46,271 nt of DNA from Saliphagus infecundisoli (GTDB lineage Archaea > Halobacteriota > Halobacteria > Halobacteriales > Natrialbaceae): NCBI RefSeq assembly GCF_020177375.1, contig NZ_JAIWHV010000028.1, forward strand, positions 1 through 46,271, read 5' to 3'. The notes under the pieces are model-generated. The model had not been told where the DNA came from, ran no database searches, and was given only the letters and a program-made list of their open reading frames with translations. How positions within the stretch are numbered: the stretch's first letter is position 1; every line of letters starts with the position of its first letter. Position numbers and translations under genes: made by a program. This document shows positions 1 to 8,775 of the stretch, piece by piece.

Positions 1-120
1 GCGGAGGTTGCTGCGTGGGAACGCATCCGAAACGAGGATGACTCCGCTATCGACTGGCAGTTCACGACCGAAGATGCACGCATCAAACTCCGGCAGCTAT
101 ATCCAACAAATCACGATTGA
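1..120 (+). pseudogene. IS630-family transposase, C-terminal end (cut by window edge)
   Basis: Frame 1 is open from the first base to a TGA at 118-120. It reads AEVAAWERIRNEDDS followed by WQFTTEDARIKLRQLYPT, the typical C-terminal tail of haloarchaeal IS630 transposases, with a Trp-x-Phe-Thr-Thr-x-Asp-Ala-Arg stretch before the terminal LYPT. Only 39 codons are visible, so the DDE catalytic core would lie outside the window. Whether the element is complete upstream cannot be judged. No clear terminal repeat is visible just after the stop. Confidence 0.6.
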
Positions 121-616
121 ACCTGTACTAGGGGATTCTCAAGTAGCGACGACTCTTTGTATTTGCTTCGTTCTGCCCATGTCTGTGACTGTTGAGCGGG
201 TTTCGTTGGACGGCATCTACTGGCAATCAGCCAAGTCAGCGAGATATCCTCCCTAAATTAGCACTCAGCTTTGCACATTGGCGAAGTGACATATACACCA
301 AAAAATGGGGACGAGAAAGGCTCTTCTGGTGGTTTCGAGAATTCAGCGAGCCAGTGAGCCGGTTTTCACTGGAACGATCGTGCCAGCTTTCGCGTCAATC
401 GCGACTCCAGCAGGAGGGAACGGGATCCGACTTCGTTCTGAAGTCGCGTGAGAAGACCGAAAAACGGCCTTTTCGAAGACTTATATGTGAGATATTCAAC
501 GTGAAAAGCTGAGTTAGCACTCAATTAGATACTTGGACTGAAGCGAAGTGACCGACTGTTGACGTTATATGCTGAATATGGAAACAAGTGCAGATGCCTC
601 ATTAATTCAGAGCACA
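121..616. other. Gene-free leader region upstream of the halocyanin gene
   Basis: No convincing gene is seen here; the open frames have no family features. The last 85 bases, from about 530, are shared with the leader of the second halocyanin copy near 22000. They contain one copy of a 22-base unit (from 561, GACGTTATATGCTGAATAT) that is tandemly triplicated in the other copy. The promoter probably lies here. Confidence 0.5.
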
Positions 617-1312
617 ATGAATAATCAGCCATCTCGACGACACGTGCTTGGGATAACTAGCGTAATCGTAACTGGGCTTGCCGGGTGCCTTTCCGAAGAC
701 GACCAACCAGAGGACGATACGAGTCCAGACGAGAGTGCTGTTAACTCGAGCGAGGAAACCACTAACCAGACCGGTGGAGAGAATTCGGGCTCCGAGAACG
801 AGAGCGACCACGACGAAACAGACAGTGCGTCTAAGAGTACAGCCGAAGTGACTATGGTGACGAACGATTCTGGAACTCACTTTGAGCCCCATGTCGCTGA
901 AATCGAACCCGGAGAGACGGTTACGTGGACGCTAGAGAGTGGTTCTCATACGACGACCGCCTATGCACCGGCGAACGACAAGCCCCAGCGGATTCCTGAT
1001 GACGTTGAGGCATGGGATAGTGGGACGATTGACGACCAAGGGGCAACCTTTGAATACACTTTCGAAACCGAAGGAGTCTATGACTATTACTGTCGCCCAC
1101 ACGAAACCACAGGGATGATCGGGTGCGTTGTTGTCGGCGATCCTCAGCTCGATGATCAGCCTGGAATGGCCGAGCCGCAGTCTGAATTACCTGACAGTGC
1201 TCACGAGAAGATCCGCGAACTGAATGAGACGGTTCAAAGCGGTGGTGACAGTGGACACGGTGGACACGACAGTAGCGAGGACGAAGATGGCGACCACGAA
1301 GACGATCACTGA
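617..1312 (+). CDS. Halocyanin-like blue-copper lipoprotein (copy 1, intact)
   Basis: Predicted surface-anchored cupredoxin that would carry electrons or bind copper outside the membrane. The ATG at 617 is chosen over the one at 569 because it puts the twin-arginine signal SRRHVLG at residues 6-12, followed by a hydrophobic stretch and the lipobox LAGC. An Asp/Glu/Ser-rich linker follows. The plastocyanin-type domain starts at VTMVTNDSG. The copper ligands are visible: a His in SGSHTTTAYA, then Cys-His-Met in YYCRPHETTGMIG. The C-terminus is a His/Asp-rich tail (GHGGHDSS and similar) that may add metal binding. A nearly identical copy at 22133 is split by an IS. No operon partner is evident, because the next gene is convergent. 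Confidence 0.9.
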   Translation: MNNQPSRRHVLGITSVIVTGLAGCLSEDDQPEDDTSPDESAVNSSEETTNQTGGENSGSENESDHDETDSASKSTAEVTMVTNDSGTHFEPHVAEIEPGETVTWTLESGSHTTTAYAPANDKPQRIPDDVEAWDSGTIDDQGATFEYTFETEGVYDYYCRPHETTGMIGCVVVGDPQLDDQPGMAEPQSELPDSAHEKIRELNETVQSGGDSGHGGHDSSEDEDGDHEDDH

Positions 1313-1342
1313 CAGTAGCTGATTATATATTACTATAAGTAC

Positions 1343-2353
1343 TCAATCAGAGAAGATGCGCTGCCCGAGAACTACGGTCACGATTGTTGCCAGAAGACCA
1401 ACGAGGAGGGCAAGGAGACGTCGATGCATCGACGCCTGCAACTGATAGCTGTAATCATGTGCCTGGTCGTCAAACGGGCCATGAGCACCGAAGTCGCCTG
1501 CTACCGGCTCATAGAGATTATGTTTCCGATCAGGTGCGACCGGCTCGTCAGTCAGCTGGGAATCATAGCCACCACTTGCGAGGTAGTTATCAAGCCGCCT
1601 TGGGATTAACCGATTGCCAAGAATTGCCTTCACTGTCGAACGCCCGACCCATAGTTCGTCTTTGCCATGATCGACGGTCCACATGATTGCTCGAGCGGCG
1701 ACCTCAGGCTGGTAGATCGGGGGAACCGGCTGGGGTTTCTGTGGCAGTCGACTCTTTGACCACTCGAATTGGGGAGTGTTCATTGCGGGCATCTGTACCA
1801 TTGAGAGCTGTATGTCACAGTCCTCGTGGAGAAGTTCTGTTCGCACAGATTCTGTATATCCCTGGATCGCATGTTTCGCCCCACAGTAGGCTGATTGGAG
1901 CGGAATACCGCGGTAGGCAAGTGCCGAGCCGACTTGGACGATTGTTCCCTCATTGCGAGGTCGCATACGGTTGAGTGCGGCTTGCGTCCCATAGACGTAG
2001 CCCAAGTAAGTGACCTCAGTGACGCGGCGGTAGTCCTCGGCGGTCATCTCTGCGGCCGGCGAGAACACTGAGGCCATCGCATCGTTCACCCACACATCGA
2101 TTGGGCCGAACGCATCCTCGACAGTTTCGGCTGCGGTCTCAACTTGCTCAGGGTCGGCAACGTCCGTCGGGACAACGATCGCCTCGCCGCCGGCCCGTTC
2201 GACATCTTCGCACGCGCCCCTGAGACCGTCTTCGCCTCGCGCGAGCAGGCCAATCTTCGCGCCGCGCTCGGCGAACGCGCGAGCGGTGACTCGCCCGGCG
2301 CCGGCCGATGCACCTGTGATAACGACGACTTCCGAGTCGGTTGCGTTGGACAT
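1343..2353 (-). CDS. Short-chain dehydrogenase/reductase (SDR) with C-terminal membrane helix
   Basis: NAD(P)-dependent oxidoreductase of the classical SDR family; the substrate cannot be told. The Rossmann nucleotide-binding motif TGASAGAG is at residues 13-20. Ser143, Tyr156 and Lys160 (in YCGAK) form the catalytic set. At 336 aa it is longer than the usual 250-280 because of a C-terminal extension ending in a hydrophobic helix (LLALLVGLLATIVTVVLG), which suggests membrane anchoring. It follows the VKOR/SPW gene by 2 bases on the same strand, so the two, with the GH15 gene, probably form one transcript. Confidence 0.9.
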   Translation of the reverse strand: MSNATDSEVVVITGASAGAGRVTARAFAERGAKIGLLARGEDGLRGACEDVERAGGEAIVVPTDVADPEQVETAAETVEDAFGPIDVWVNDAMASVFSPAAEMTAEDYRRVTEVTYLGYVYGTQAALNRMRPRNEGTIVQVGSALAYRGIPLQSAYCGAKHAIQGYTESVRTELLHEDCDIQLSMVQMPAMNTPQFEWSKSRLPQKPQPVPPIYQPEVAARAIMWTVDHGKDELWVGRSTVKAILGNRLIPRRLDNYLASGGYDSQLTDEPVAPDRKHNLYEPVAGDFGAHGPFDDQAHDYSYQLQASMHRRLLALLVGLLATIVTVVLGQRIFSD

Positions 2354-2355
2354 GG

Positions 2356-3888
2356 TTAACTACTGAGGGGGTTCAGTCGGTCGGCCGCCTCGAGAGTGGC
2401 GTAGCGCTCCCAGCCGTCGTAGCGGTCCGCAATTGGCCCGCGCGGGACGCTGAGCAGCAGGACAAGCGTTCCGGCAACAGTGGCGTTGATTGCAGCGATC
2501 GTCGGAACGCCGGCGACCAACCACGGCACGATGATGATCCACACAGTGAGTGGGATGTTGAGGAATCGAATCGCACGAGCAGGTTCGGCGGTCGCGATCA
2601 CGGTGAAGGAGACGATCAACGAACCCACAAGGTGGCTACTATCGGCCATGATTCCCGATGTTCCGAAGACCGTCGGCGAGAGCATCAACCAAACGCCCAG
2701 AGCCATCGCGGCGAGCAATGTCCAGGGAATCGTGACGCCCCAGAACGGCTCGCTGACTGGCGAGTCACTGATCGGTCGTGTCTCGGTCTCGTCGACGCCG
2801 GACTCTTCCTCGGAGATCATTCCTCCCATCCAGAAGGCGGTCCAGAGGCTATCTCCCTGGCGCATCAGTCTGACGACGTACTGCCCCATCGCGACGACCT
2901 CGTCGACTGTCAGCGAGATCATCCACAGCATCCCGAATGCCGACAGGAGACAGAGCGTACACCACGTCCCGACCATGATGGGTTGCATGATGACCAGCAG
3001 CACTTGGACGAAGCCCAATGGGATCACGACGACGCCGAAGAACGCGACCATCCACGGCATAGTGCGCCACCGTCGCCGATCGCCCATGAATCCCATCAGG
3101 GCCTCGACCGAGTAGGCGACCGCACCGAGACCGGCGTCGGAGACTGGGAACGCTGCCGATACGTCGGAGGTGAGAATCTGCTCGGTGCCCGACCCGTACA
3201 GCGGGTCCCAGGCACTGGTGATGTACTCGAGCTGGTAGGCGGCCATATACCACGACGCGAAGAAGCCGAATACTCCGAGTGCGATCAGCGGTGCGCGCTG
3301 GGCGCCCGTCGAGGGGTTGTACGACCAGCCCGGCGGAACGGCCGGCCCTTCCATCTCTGAGCGCATTACGATGAGAACTGTGAATGTAATCACCATGATG
3401 CCGACGAGCGTATTGTTGGCGTACGCCGCGGCCGTCGGCGCCCAGAATGCGATCGGCGAGAACACTAGCCACAGGCCGACGAAGCCGTTGGCATAGTTGG
3501 CGTAGCCGCTCTCCCGGTAGATCGTGATGCCGGCGAGCGAGATCAGGACGAGTCCAGTGAGGACGGTACTCCAGGTCATCAACGCGTTCCCGTAGCCCAG
3601 TGTTGGCGGACTTGCGAGGAGCCAGAGCCCGAGCGAGATCACGGCGTACTGGGGCCAAATCTCCTCCGTCGGGTGGGAGAGCATCATGTCACCCGGACGC
3701 ATCGATCCGTTACCGTTCTGCTCGGTGTCGTCCCGATCCCGACCACCGTTCTCTCCGTTCTGACTACTGTCGGCGTCAGCACGTCGCGTACCGTCGTCGG
3801 TTCGCGAGTGTTGCTCTCTTGGTTCGGCTGGTACGGCGTCCGGTTTCGATTCTTCGTTTGAGTCGTTGTGTCTCTCGTCGTTGGTCAT
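2356..3888 (-). CDS. Membrane protein with VKOR-like CxxC domain between SPW repeats (copy 1)
   Basis: About 510 aa, polytopic. A hydrophilic N-terminus (residues 1-75, rich in Asp, Glu, Asn and Arg) precedes an SPW-type repeat (WPQYAVISLGLWLLASPP, near 78-95) and a second hydrophobic unit. The middle, about 200-345, resembles the vitamin K epoxide reductase fold, with a redox-type CTLC (Cys310, Cys313) in a membrane helix. The C-terminal third repeats the SPW pattern (LGVWLMLSPTVFG). Established knowledge: VKOR proteins reoxidise DsbA-like partners using a CxxC plus a loop cysteine pair. That loop pair is not visible here, where the region reads SDVSAAFPVSDAGLG, so disulfide-forming activity is uncertain. 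It overlaps the GH15 gene by 4 bases. A paralogue lies at 28847. Confidence 0.85.
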   Translation of the reverse strand: MTNDERHNDSNEESKPDAVPAEPREQHSRTDDGTRRADADSSQNGENGGRDRDDTEQNGNGSMRPGDMMLSHPTEEIWPQYAVISLGLWLLASPPTLGYGNALMTWSTVLTGLVLISLAGITIYRESGYANYANGFVGLWLVFSPIAFWAPTAAAYANNTLVGIMVITFTVLIVMRSEMEGPAVPPGWSYNPSTGAQRAPLIALGVFGFFASWYMAAYQLEYITSAWDPLYGSGTEQILTSDVSAAFPVSDAGLGAVAYSVEALMGFMGDRRRWRTMPWMVAFFGVVVIPLGFVQVLLVIMQPIMVGTWCTLCLLSAFGMLWMISLTVDEVVAMGQYVVRLMRQGDSLWTAFWMGGMISEEESGVDETETRPISDSPVSEPFWGVTIPWTLLAAMALGVWLMLSPTVFGTSGIMADSSHLVGSLIVSFTVIATAEPARAIRFLNIPLTVWIIIVPWLVAGVPTIAAINATVAGTLVLLLSVPRGPIADRYDGWERYATLEAADRLNPLSS

Positions 3889-5795
3889 TGGGTATCTGCC
3901 CTCTCGGTATTGTTCGGTTGACGGATGATCTCACCGCTCAAGCCGCTGTCCTCGGTCCACTCGTCGCGCCCGAGCGGCGCCCGTGATCCGCCGCTCGAGC
4001 TGTCCATGTCGGCGAGGTAGAGGACGCTGTTGATGAGTCCGATGTGACTGTATGCCTGCGGGAAATTGCCGCGCTGTTCGCCGGTCCCAGGATCGACTGC
4101 CTCGGCCAGCAGTCCGAGTGGGCTGGCATACTCGAGGATAGACTCGAAGCGATCGGTCGCCTCGTCGGTCCGTCCCGTCAGCGCGAGCGCGGTAACGAGC
4201 CAGAACGAGCAGACGACGAATGGGCTCGCCTCGCCGGGGAGTCCGTCGTCACCCTCGTAGCGCCGGACAAGGCCGTTCTCGGTCGCCAAGTGCTCAATCG
4301 TCGCGTCGATTGTGCCTTGGACGCGAGCGTCGTCAGGCGGGAGGAAGCCCATGACCGGAATGAGCAGATTCGCCGCGTCGAGGGTCTCTCCGCCAAACGT
4401 CTGGACGAAACTGTTTGCACGCTCGCTGTATCCGCGCTCGAGGATCGCCTTGCGAACATCCTCGCGGCACGTCCGCCACCGCTCAAGTGGGGCCGACACA
4501 TCGTCGCCGGCTGCCTCGGCGAGCTTGATCCCGCGATCTAGGGCCACCCAGCACATCACCTTCGAGTAAACGTAGTGCTGTGGGTCGTCGCGGGGCTCCC
4601 AGATGCTGACGTCGGGCTGATCCCATCCCTCGCAGATGTAGTCGATGAGATCGCACATGACTGCCCAGTCATCGGTTGTCACCGCTTCGCCGTAGCGGAT
4701 ACTCTCGTAGATCGCGAGGATCAACTCACCGTAGACGTCAAGTTGGCGTTGCTGTCGGGCCGCGTTCCCGACGCGAACGGGAGCCGATCCACGATACCCT
4801 TCGAGGTGATCGAGGACGTGTTCCTTGAGGTCGTCACCGCCGTGAAGGCCGTAGACTGGTGGGACGTCAGCAGGATCGTGATCTCGACAGTGGTCGAGAC
4901 ACAGTTGGAAGTACGAACGCGCCTCGTTGAGATGGCCCAATTCGGATAGTGCCTGAACAGTAAAGGCCGCGTCGCGGATCCAGTTGAACCGGTAGTCCCA
5001 ATTACGCACGCCACCGAGATCCTCGGGGATCGAGGTCGTCGGAGCTGCACACACCGCGCCTGTCCCCCGGTGAATGAGGAGCTTGAGAACGAGCGATGAC
5101 CGAACCGCCAGGTCGTGCCATGGGCTATCGAGGGGACAATCTGTCTTATTACAATCGTGGTTCCACTCTCGCCAGTAGGCGATGACTCCTTCGAGCATCT
5201 TCTGATAGTGCGACGGCTCAAGCGGGATCGCCTCATCGTAGCCTAGGCCTAGCCAGCGCGTCTCGCCGGCCTTGAGCGTCACTGTCGCGCTGGCCCTGTG
5301 GCCATCGGTCGACGGTCGGAGCGGTAGGTCGCTTGAGAGGATGATCCGCTCGTCAGCCCCGATTGCAACTACGCCGTCAGCCGCCGGTTCGATGATGGGC
5401 ACCTCTCGCGCGTAGTCGAACCGCGGCTCGAACGCGACTTCAAACTCGAGTGGTCCATTGTCACACTCGAGCTTTCGGTAGACGGCTGGCGGCCGGTCGG
5501 TGGACTCGGTCGCCTCGGCGACAGGCATGAAATCCGTTACCGTCGCGCTGCCGTCGGCGGTTTGAAACGCCGTTTCGAGGACGGCAGTCCGGTCGCGATA
5601 TCGTTGGACGGACTTGAACGACTGCGTCGGCCGGACGGCGAAGTGACCGCCGCGGTCGGCATCGAGTATCGCAGCGAAGACGCTCGGCGACTCGACGTGC
5701 GGGAGCGGACACCAATCGATCGAGCCGTCGCAACCAACCAGAGCGACCGTATTCCCATCGCCGATCGCACCGTACTCCGTGAGGTGTTTGTACAT
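3885..5795 (-). CDS. Glycoside hydrolase family 15 (glucoamylase/trehalase-like)
   Basis: 636 aa, the usual length of archaeal GH15 enzymes, which hydrolyse alpha-glucosidic bonds (starch ends or trehalose). The N-terminal beta domain begins with the family pattern YGAIGDGNTVALVGCDGSIDWCPLP. The catalytic (alpha/alpha)6 barrel is recognised by RNWDYRFNWIRDAAF in the middle and by SIWEPRDD with its likely catalytic acid. There is no signal peptide, so it is probably cytoplasmic. It is the first gene of a minus-strand run whose stop overlaps the VKOR/SPW start by 4 bases, which implies co-transcription. The substrate (trehalose versus malto-oligosaccharide) cannot be assigned from sequence alone. 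Confidence 0.9.
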   Translation of the reverse strand: MYKHLTEYGAIGDGNTVALVGCDGSIDWCPLPHVESPSVFAAILDADRGGHFAVRPTQSFKSVQRYRDRTAVLETAFQTADGSATVTDFMPVAEATESTDRPPAVYRKLECDNGPLEFEVAFEPRFDYAREVPIIEPAADGVVAIGADERIILSSDLPLRPSTDGHRASATVTLKAGETRWLGLGYDEAIPLEPSHYQKMLEGVIAYWREWNHDCNKTDCPLDSPWHDLAVRSSLVLKLLIHRGTGAVCAAPTTSIPEDLGGVRNWDYRFNWIRDAAFTVQALSELGHLNEARSYFQLCLDHCRDHDPADVPPVYGLHGGDDLKEHVLDHLEGYRGSAPVRVGNAARQQRQLDVYGELILAIYESIRYGEAVTTDDWAVMCDLIDYICEGWDQPDVSIWEPRDDPQHYVYSKVMCWVALDRGIKLAEAAGDDVSAPLERWRTCREDVRKAILERGYSERANSFVQTFGGETLDAANLLIPVMGFLPPDDARVQGTIDATIEHLATENGLVRRYEGDDGLPGEASPFVVCSFWLVTALALTGRTDEATDRFESILEYASPLGLLAEAVDPGTGEQRGNFPQAYSHIGLINSVLYLADMDSSSGGSRAPLGRDEWTEDSGLSGEIIRQPNNTERADTQ

Positions 5796-5890
5796 GAATT
5801 TCTTGATTCGTATTTGTTTTGTGCGCCGGCGTTTAGTCCATTACCGGGTAATTGGTTGAGTCTCTCCGAATCATGTTCCTTATTCGGCAG

Positions 5891-6253
5891 TCATATGAAA
5901 GGTGGACTACGGTCGGCAATAGTCGCGACGTAGGTGTTGTAGCTTCCAAAGCTCGCCACGATGGTTCCTGAGATGACGTCGTTCCATAGCGGTGGGCTCT
6001 CGAGACCAAAAACAAACGGTGCAACGACGAGCCAGCATCCGAGGACCGTGACGGACCCTGCGCCAAGCATATTTACAGGCCGTCGTCTGATAGACCTCGT
6101 GAAATTATAGCCGGCAACGAGAGCGATTGTAGCGCCGACAAGCACGTCGTGCCAGCGACTGACCGCCGGCGTATTGAAAACGAACGAAGCCACGATCAGC
6201 CAGCAGCCAAGGACAGTGTTGCCGCCAGAAGTGAATTCCGTTATCGTATCCAT
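5891..6253 (-). CDS. Small SPW-repeat membrane protein
   Basis: 120 aa from the ATG at 6253. The open frame extends further upstream, but that part is only the antisense shadow of the copper-binding gene. Two similar hydrophobic units are visible: VLGCWLIVASFVFNTP followed by a second helix, then VLGCWLVVAPFVFGLE followed by a fourth helix. These are the duplicated W-x2-x2-SP/AP units of the SPW family (PF03779), whose function is unknown. It lies 95 bases upstream of the GH15 gene and on the same strand, and shares the SPW motif with the VKOR-like protein, so the repeat recurs in this cluster. Confidence 0.8.
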   Translation of the reverse strand: MDTITEFTSGGNTVLGCWLIVASFVFNTPAVSRWHDVLVGATIALVAGYNFTRSIRRRPVNMLGAGSVTVLGCWLVVAPFVFGLESPPLWNDVISGTIVASFGSYNTYVATIADRSPPFI

Positions 6254-6324
6254 GTGCCAATGTCTATACTGGTTGATCGCGAGTAGTTGGCGCTCAGGCC
6301 GACGAATCGCGATGGACCGGGACC

Positions 6325-6678
6325 TTAGGCTGACGCCATGTTCCGGCAGGTCTCCGCACACTCGCGAAGGACCTCTGCACAGACCTGGCAGTGCTCGGCG
6401 TCGTGCTGCTCGCACTCGTCGGCACACGCTTCGCAGGCGTCGGCGGTGATCGCGGCAATATCCGTTCTATATCCTGAATCACGAGCCATGAACCGCGCGT
6501 GCATGCTTGCTAGGTCGGCCACGTCCCGGCAGAGCCGGAGACACTCGGCCATCTCCTCGCCGTCATCGGCACACTCGTCGGCACACCACTCGCACGCCTG
6601 GACACACTCAAGACAGCTGTCGATACACTCCTGCATCTCCTGGTTCTCGCTGACGTGGTCAATTTCGGTTAGTGCCAT
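6325..6678 (-). CDS. Cys-rich four-helix-bundle copper-binding protein (Csp-like)
   Basis: 117 aa with about 15 cysteines spaced as CxxxC and CxxC along helices (CIDSCLEC, CEWCADEC, CEACADEC, CAEVLREC). This is the pattern of the four-helix bundle copper storage family (PF03860, formerly called ferredoxin-like). Characterised members hold many Cu(I) ions in the core of the bundle. There is no signal peptide, so it should be cytosolic. The start at 6678 leaves an N-terminal helix MALTEIDHVSENQEMQEC typical of the family. It is the first of the minus-strand group leading to the SPW and GH15 genes. Its role as an intracellular copper buffer fits the copper content of the window. Confidence 0.92.
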   Translation of the reverse strand: MALTEIDHVSENQEMQECIDSCLECVQACEWCADECADDGEEMAECLRLCRDVADLASMHARFMARDSGYRTDIAAITADACEACADECEQHDAEHCQVCAEVLRECAETCRNMASA

Positions 6679-7131
6679 TGCACTCGACCCGTCGAGGACA
6701 ACCGACTTTATTATCCATACCGCATGACAATGCGACTAAACGGTGAGGAGTAATACTCGCACCAAGTCTCATAGTGTGACTAATCGGTGAGGCCATAACA
6801 GAAAGGGTTGTGATGAGTTAAATCGGCGTTTTCTTCAGCGCATAGCTGAGCCAGTTCTGCACTTCTTTCCCTATTACGGTATTAGCGTTGAATGATGAGA
6901 CGTTTCCCGACAGGACTTCAACTGTGAAGCCGAACTGTCCACAAAACGACGTCAATGTTCTGAAGAGTGCACACAGGCCTACTCTTGCGACGCTGGGAAC
7001 TATACTGGGAATCCGATCACCGATATCGGTTCCACAAGCGGGTCATTCCGTGTGCAGGACGTTCGTGCTGCCGCGCCATCGATGCAATCTCAAGCCGTAG
7101 TTTAATAACTCGGAAATCCATAGCTCGGTGT
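6679..7131. other. Gene-poor interval between divergent genes
   Basis: No convincing gene. Near 6825-6870 the minus strand reads EVQNWLSYALKKTPI before a stop, which looks like a small coding remnant, possibly of a transposase, but I cannot assign it to a family. The interval should also hold the promoters of the copper-binding gene (leftward) and of the membrane-protein pair starting at 7132 (rightward). Confidence 0.35.
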
Positions 7132-7452
7132 ATGATACCCCCTGACATTCAGATTCTCGGTATCCCTTTTGCACTCATCACCGGTACTGGTGCCGGGGTG
7201 TTCGCGCTCCTGTCATGGGGTATTTTCCGCGACTCACCATTCGGTTTGGCAATTGCTCTCCTTTCACTCGTGATGTGTATTTTAACAATTTACCACACAA
7301 TGTTGCTCATCGTCGGGCCAGATACTCTGGTTCTGCACGTGCTTCGAAGCTCGGCAAATACGATTATCGCAATATTCCTTGGTTTATTGATACTTAGACA
7401 CTACCAGGTTCGACAGGCCAGTCTGTGGGGTGAGCTGTCGTGGGCGGACTGA
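7132..7452 (+). CDS. Small four-helix membrane protein, probable partner of the downstream regulator
   Basis: 106 aa from the ATG at 7132. The longer open frame upstream is rejected because it lacks family features and hydrophobicity. Three to four hydrophobic segments are visible (IPFALITGTGAGVFALLSWG, then ALLSLVMCILTIYHTMLLIVG, then ANTIIAIFLGLLILRHY). This resembles small haloarchaeal membrane proteins that accompany winged-helix genes. Its last 13 bases overlap the GTG start of the next gene, so the two are translationally coupled. Function unknown. Confidence 0.65.
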   Translation: MIPPDIQILGIPFALITGTGAGVFALLSWGIFRDSPFGLAIALLSLVMCILTIYHTMLLIVGPDTLVLHVLRSSANTIIAIFLGLLILRHYQVRQASLWGELSWAD

Positions 7453-8021
7453 TACCCTTCGCCGAATACAATCTAGCAGTCGGATTTGTGGTTTCGCTCG
7501 AGTTGTTGTATTTCCTCTGGCTCGAGGCATCAGCGACGGCATACCGACGGTTCATGCTCCTCACGGTCGCCGGATTGGTCTTAGCCGTAATTGGCGGGCC
7601 AATCACCGAACTGTTTGCGCCATCTCTCATCCATTGGGTACACGGGATCGCTGCACTTCTGGTCATCCTCGGCTTCTATGATCCCGTACTGAACGATGTC
7701 CGAACGGCAGAGTGGGCACGGGTATTACTGACCGATCCCGGCCGGATCCGTCAACAAGATGATTGGATGACACCAATGGACGATAAAATCTTGGAGGTAC
7801 TTCACGGTGCCAATCTGACACTGACACCGTCGATTATCGCCTTCAATACCGGCTTCAGTCAGAAAGAGGTGAACCGGCGCTTGATCGAATTGGCTGACCA
7901 CGGGTTCGTTGAGAAGATCGAACGAGGAAAGTATCGGCAGACTCGACGCGGAGAACAATATCTTTGCGGACAGTTTGACACAGTTTCGCTAACAGATGAT
8001 GAAATTGGTGTTCAGAGTTAG
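7440..8021 (+). CDS. Membrane-anchored winged-helix protein
   Basis: 193 aa starting with GTG. The N-terminal half holds about three membrane helices (NLAVGFVVSLELLYFLWLEA, then LLTVAGLVLAVIGGPITELF, then HGIAALLVILGFYDPVL). The C-terminal half, from about residue 110, is a PadR/MarR-like winged helix (MDDKILEVLHG, FSQKEVNRRLIELADHGFVEKI, GKYRQTRRGEQYL). This suggests a membrane-tethered DNA-binding sensor coupled to the overlapping upstream membrane protein. The signal it senses cannot be inferred; its location next to copper and redox genes is only suggestive. Confidence 0.75.
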   Translation: MGGLIPFAEYNLAVGFVVSLELLYFLWLEASATAYRRFMLLTVAGLVLAVIGGPITELFAPSLIHWVHGIAALLVILGFYDPVLNDVRTAEWARVLLTDPGRIRQQDDWMTPMDDKILEVLHGANLTLTPSIIAFNTGFSQKEVNRRLIELADHGFVEKIERGKYRQTRRGEQYLCGQFDTVSLTDDEIGVQS

Positions 8022-8126
8022 GTGTTTTTCTATTCTTCTTCGTTGCTAAGGGCAAGGCTCCCACAGTGCGAGCCCCAGCTAGACTACCCCTCCAGAGATG
8101 ATTCTTAGTTATTGAAATAAATCAAT

Positions 8127-8345
8127 TTAGAGGGGCCATTCTCGAACATCAGAATTGATGGGACCGAGCAAGAGCTGTTGACGGTCGCTTCACTCCTCAA
8201 GAGACGAGGCGAATTCACCGTCGGAAACTGTTGGTCCATTTCTGTCCCAAGGAGATCCAGATTTGGTGGTGGCGGAGTACTGCCTGCAGGATCAATGAAC
8301 GTCTGATGAAGCGTTTCGAGGTAAGTTCGATTTTCCAGTTGTCGA
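8127..8345 (-). pseudogene. Remnant of ion-channel C-terminus
   Basis: On the minus strand the sequence reads YLETLHQTFIDPAG, then PPPPNLDLLG, QQFPTV, a frame change, EFASSLEE, a stop, and finally SDVREWPL before a TAA at 8127-8129. This matches, in order, the cytoplasmic tail of the intact channel at 19600-20601 (YLETLQNSFIEPA, PPPPNLDTLR, ELPTV, EFTAALED, SDQREWPSP). It carries at least one frameshift and one internal stop, and the membrane part is missing. Its upstream edge joins a DoxX remnant at about 8345. Confidence 0.7.
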
Positions 8346-8713
8346 GATAGAAAATGAGCATTATGAATGCATGCCAGAACCGGCCAAACGCGTCAGCGCG
8401 CCCAAGAGGATCCCAAGGCCGATCAGGAGTTCGCCCCATTGTACGGCAATATTTACGAATTCGACGAATTGCCCCGTCCGGACCATCGCAATGAACAGGT
8501 CCGCAACCGGACTGCCATTCTTGGATATTGCACCAGTCAAGTATTCGGCTGGGTCGACTCGCTGGCCAGTATCTTGTCGAGGTCGCTCTGGAAGAATGCA
8601 AGCCCCATCATCAGCCGCACTGCAAGGATGAACCAGACACTCAGGGTATAGAGTCTGCCGGTCGCGGTGAACCCGGTCACGGTGCTTTCGAGACGGACTT
8701 CGTCTGCGTTCAT
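8346..8713 (-). pseudogene. DoxX-family membrane protein, frameshifted and truncated
   Basis: From the ATG at 8713 the minus strand reads MNADEVRLESTVTGF and continues to MMGLAFFQSDLDKIL, then hits a stop after QPNT. The family sequence continues in another frame (EYLTGAISKNGSPVADLF, AVQWGELLIGLGILLGALTRL) and in a third frame (FIMLIFYLDNW), where it meets the channel remnant. The order of segments is that of intact DoxX proteins, small four-helix membrane proteins linked to quinone or thiosulfate redox functions. At least two frameshifts and loss of the last helix make it non-functional, unless these are assembly errors. Confidence 0.75.
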
Positions 8714-8775
8714 TGTCTCGAACTACTACTTCTTCGGCCAATAAGTCTCGGCACTGAATCCACGTGTAGGTGTCC

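Noticed and set aside
2341-3360. 339-codon plus-strand frame
   Set aside because: It lies entirely antisense to the VKOR/SPW gene, with Arg/His-rich composition and no family motifs.
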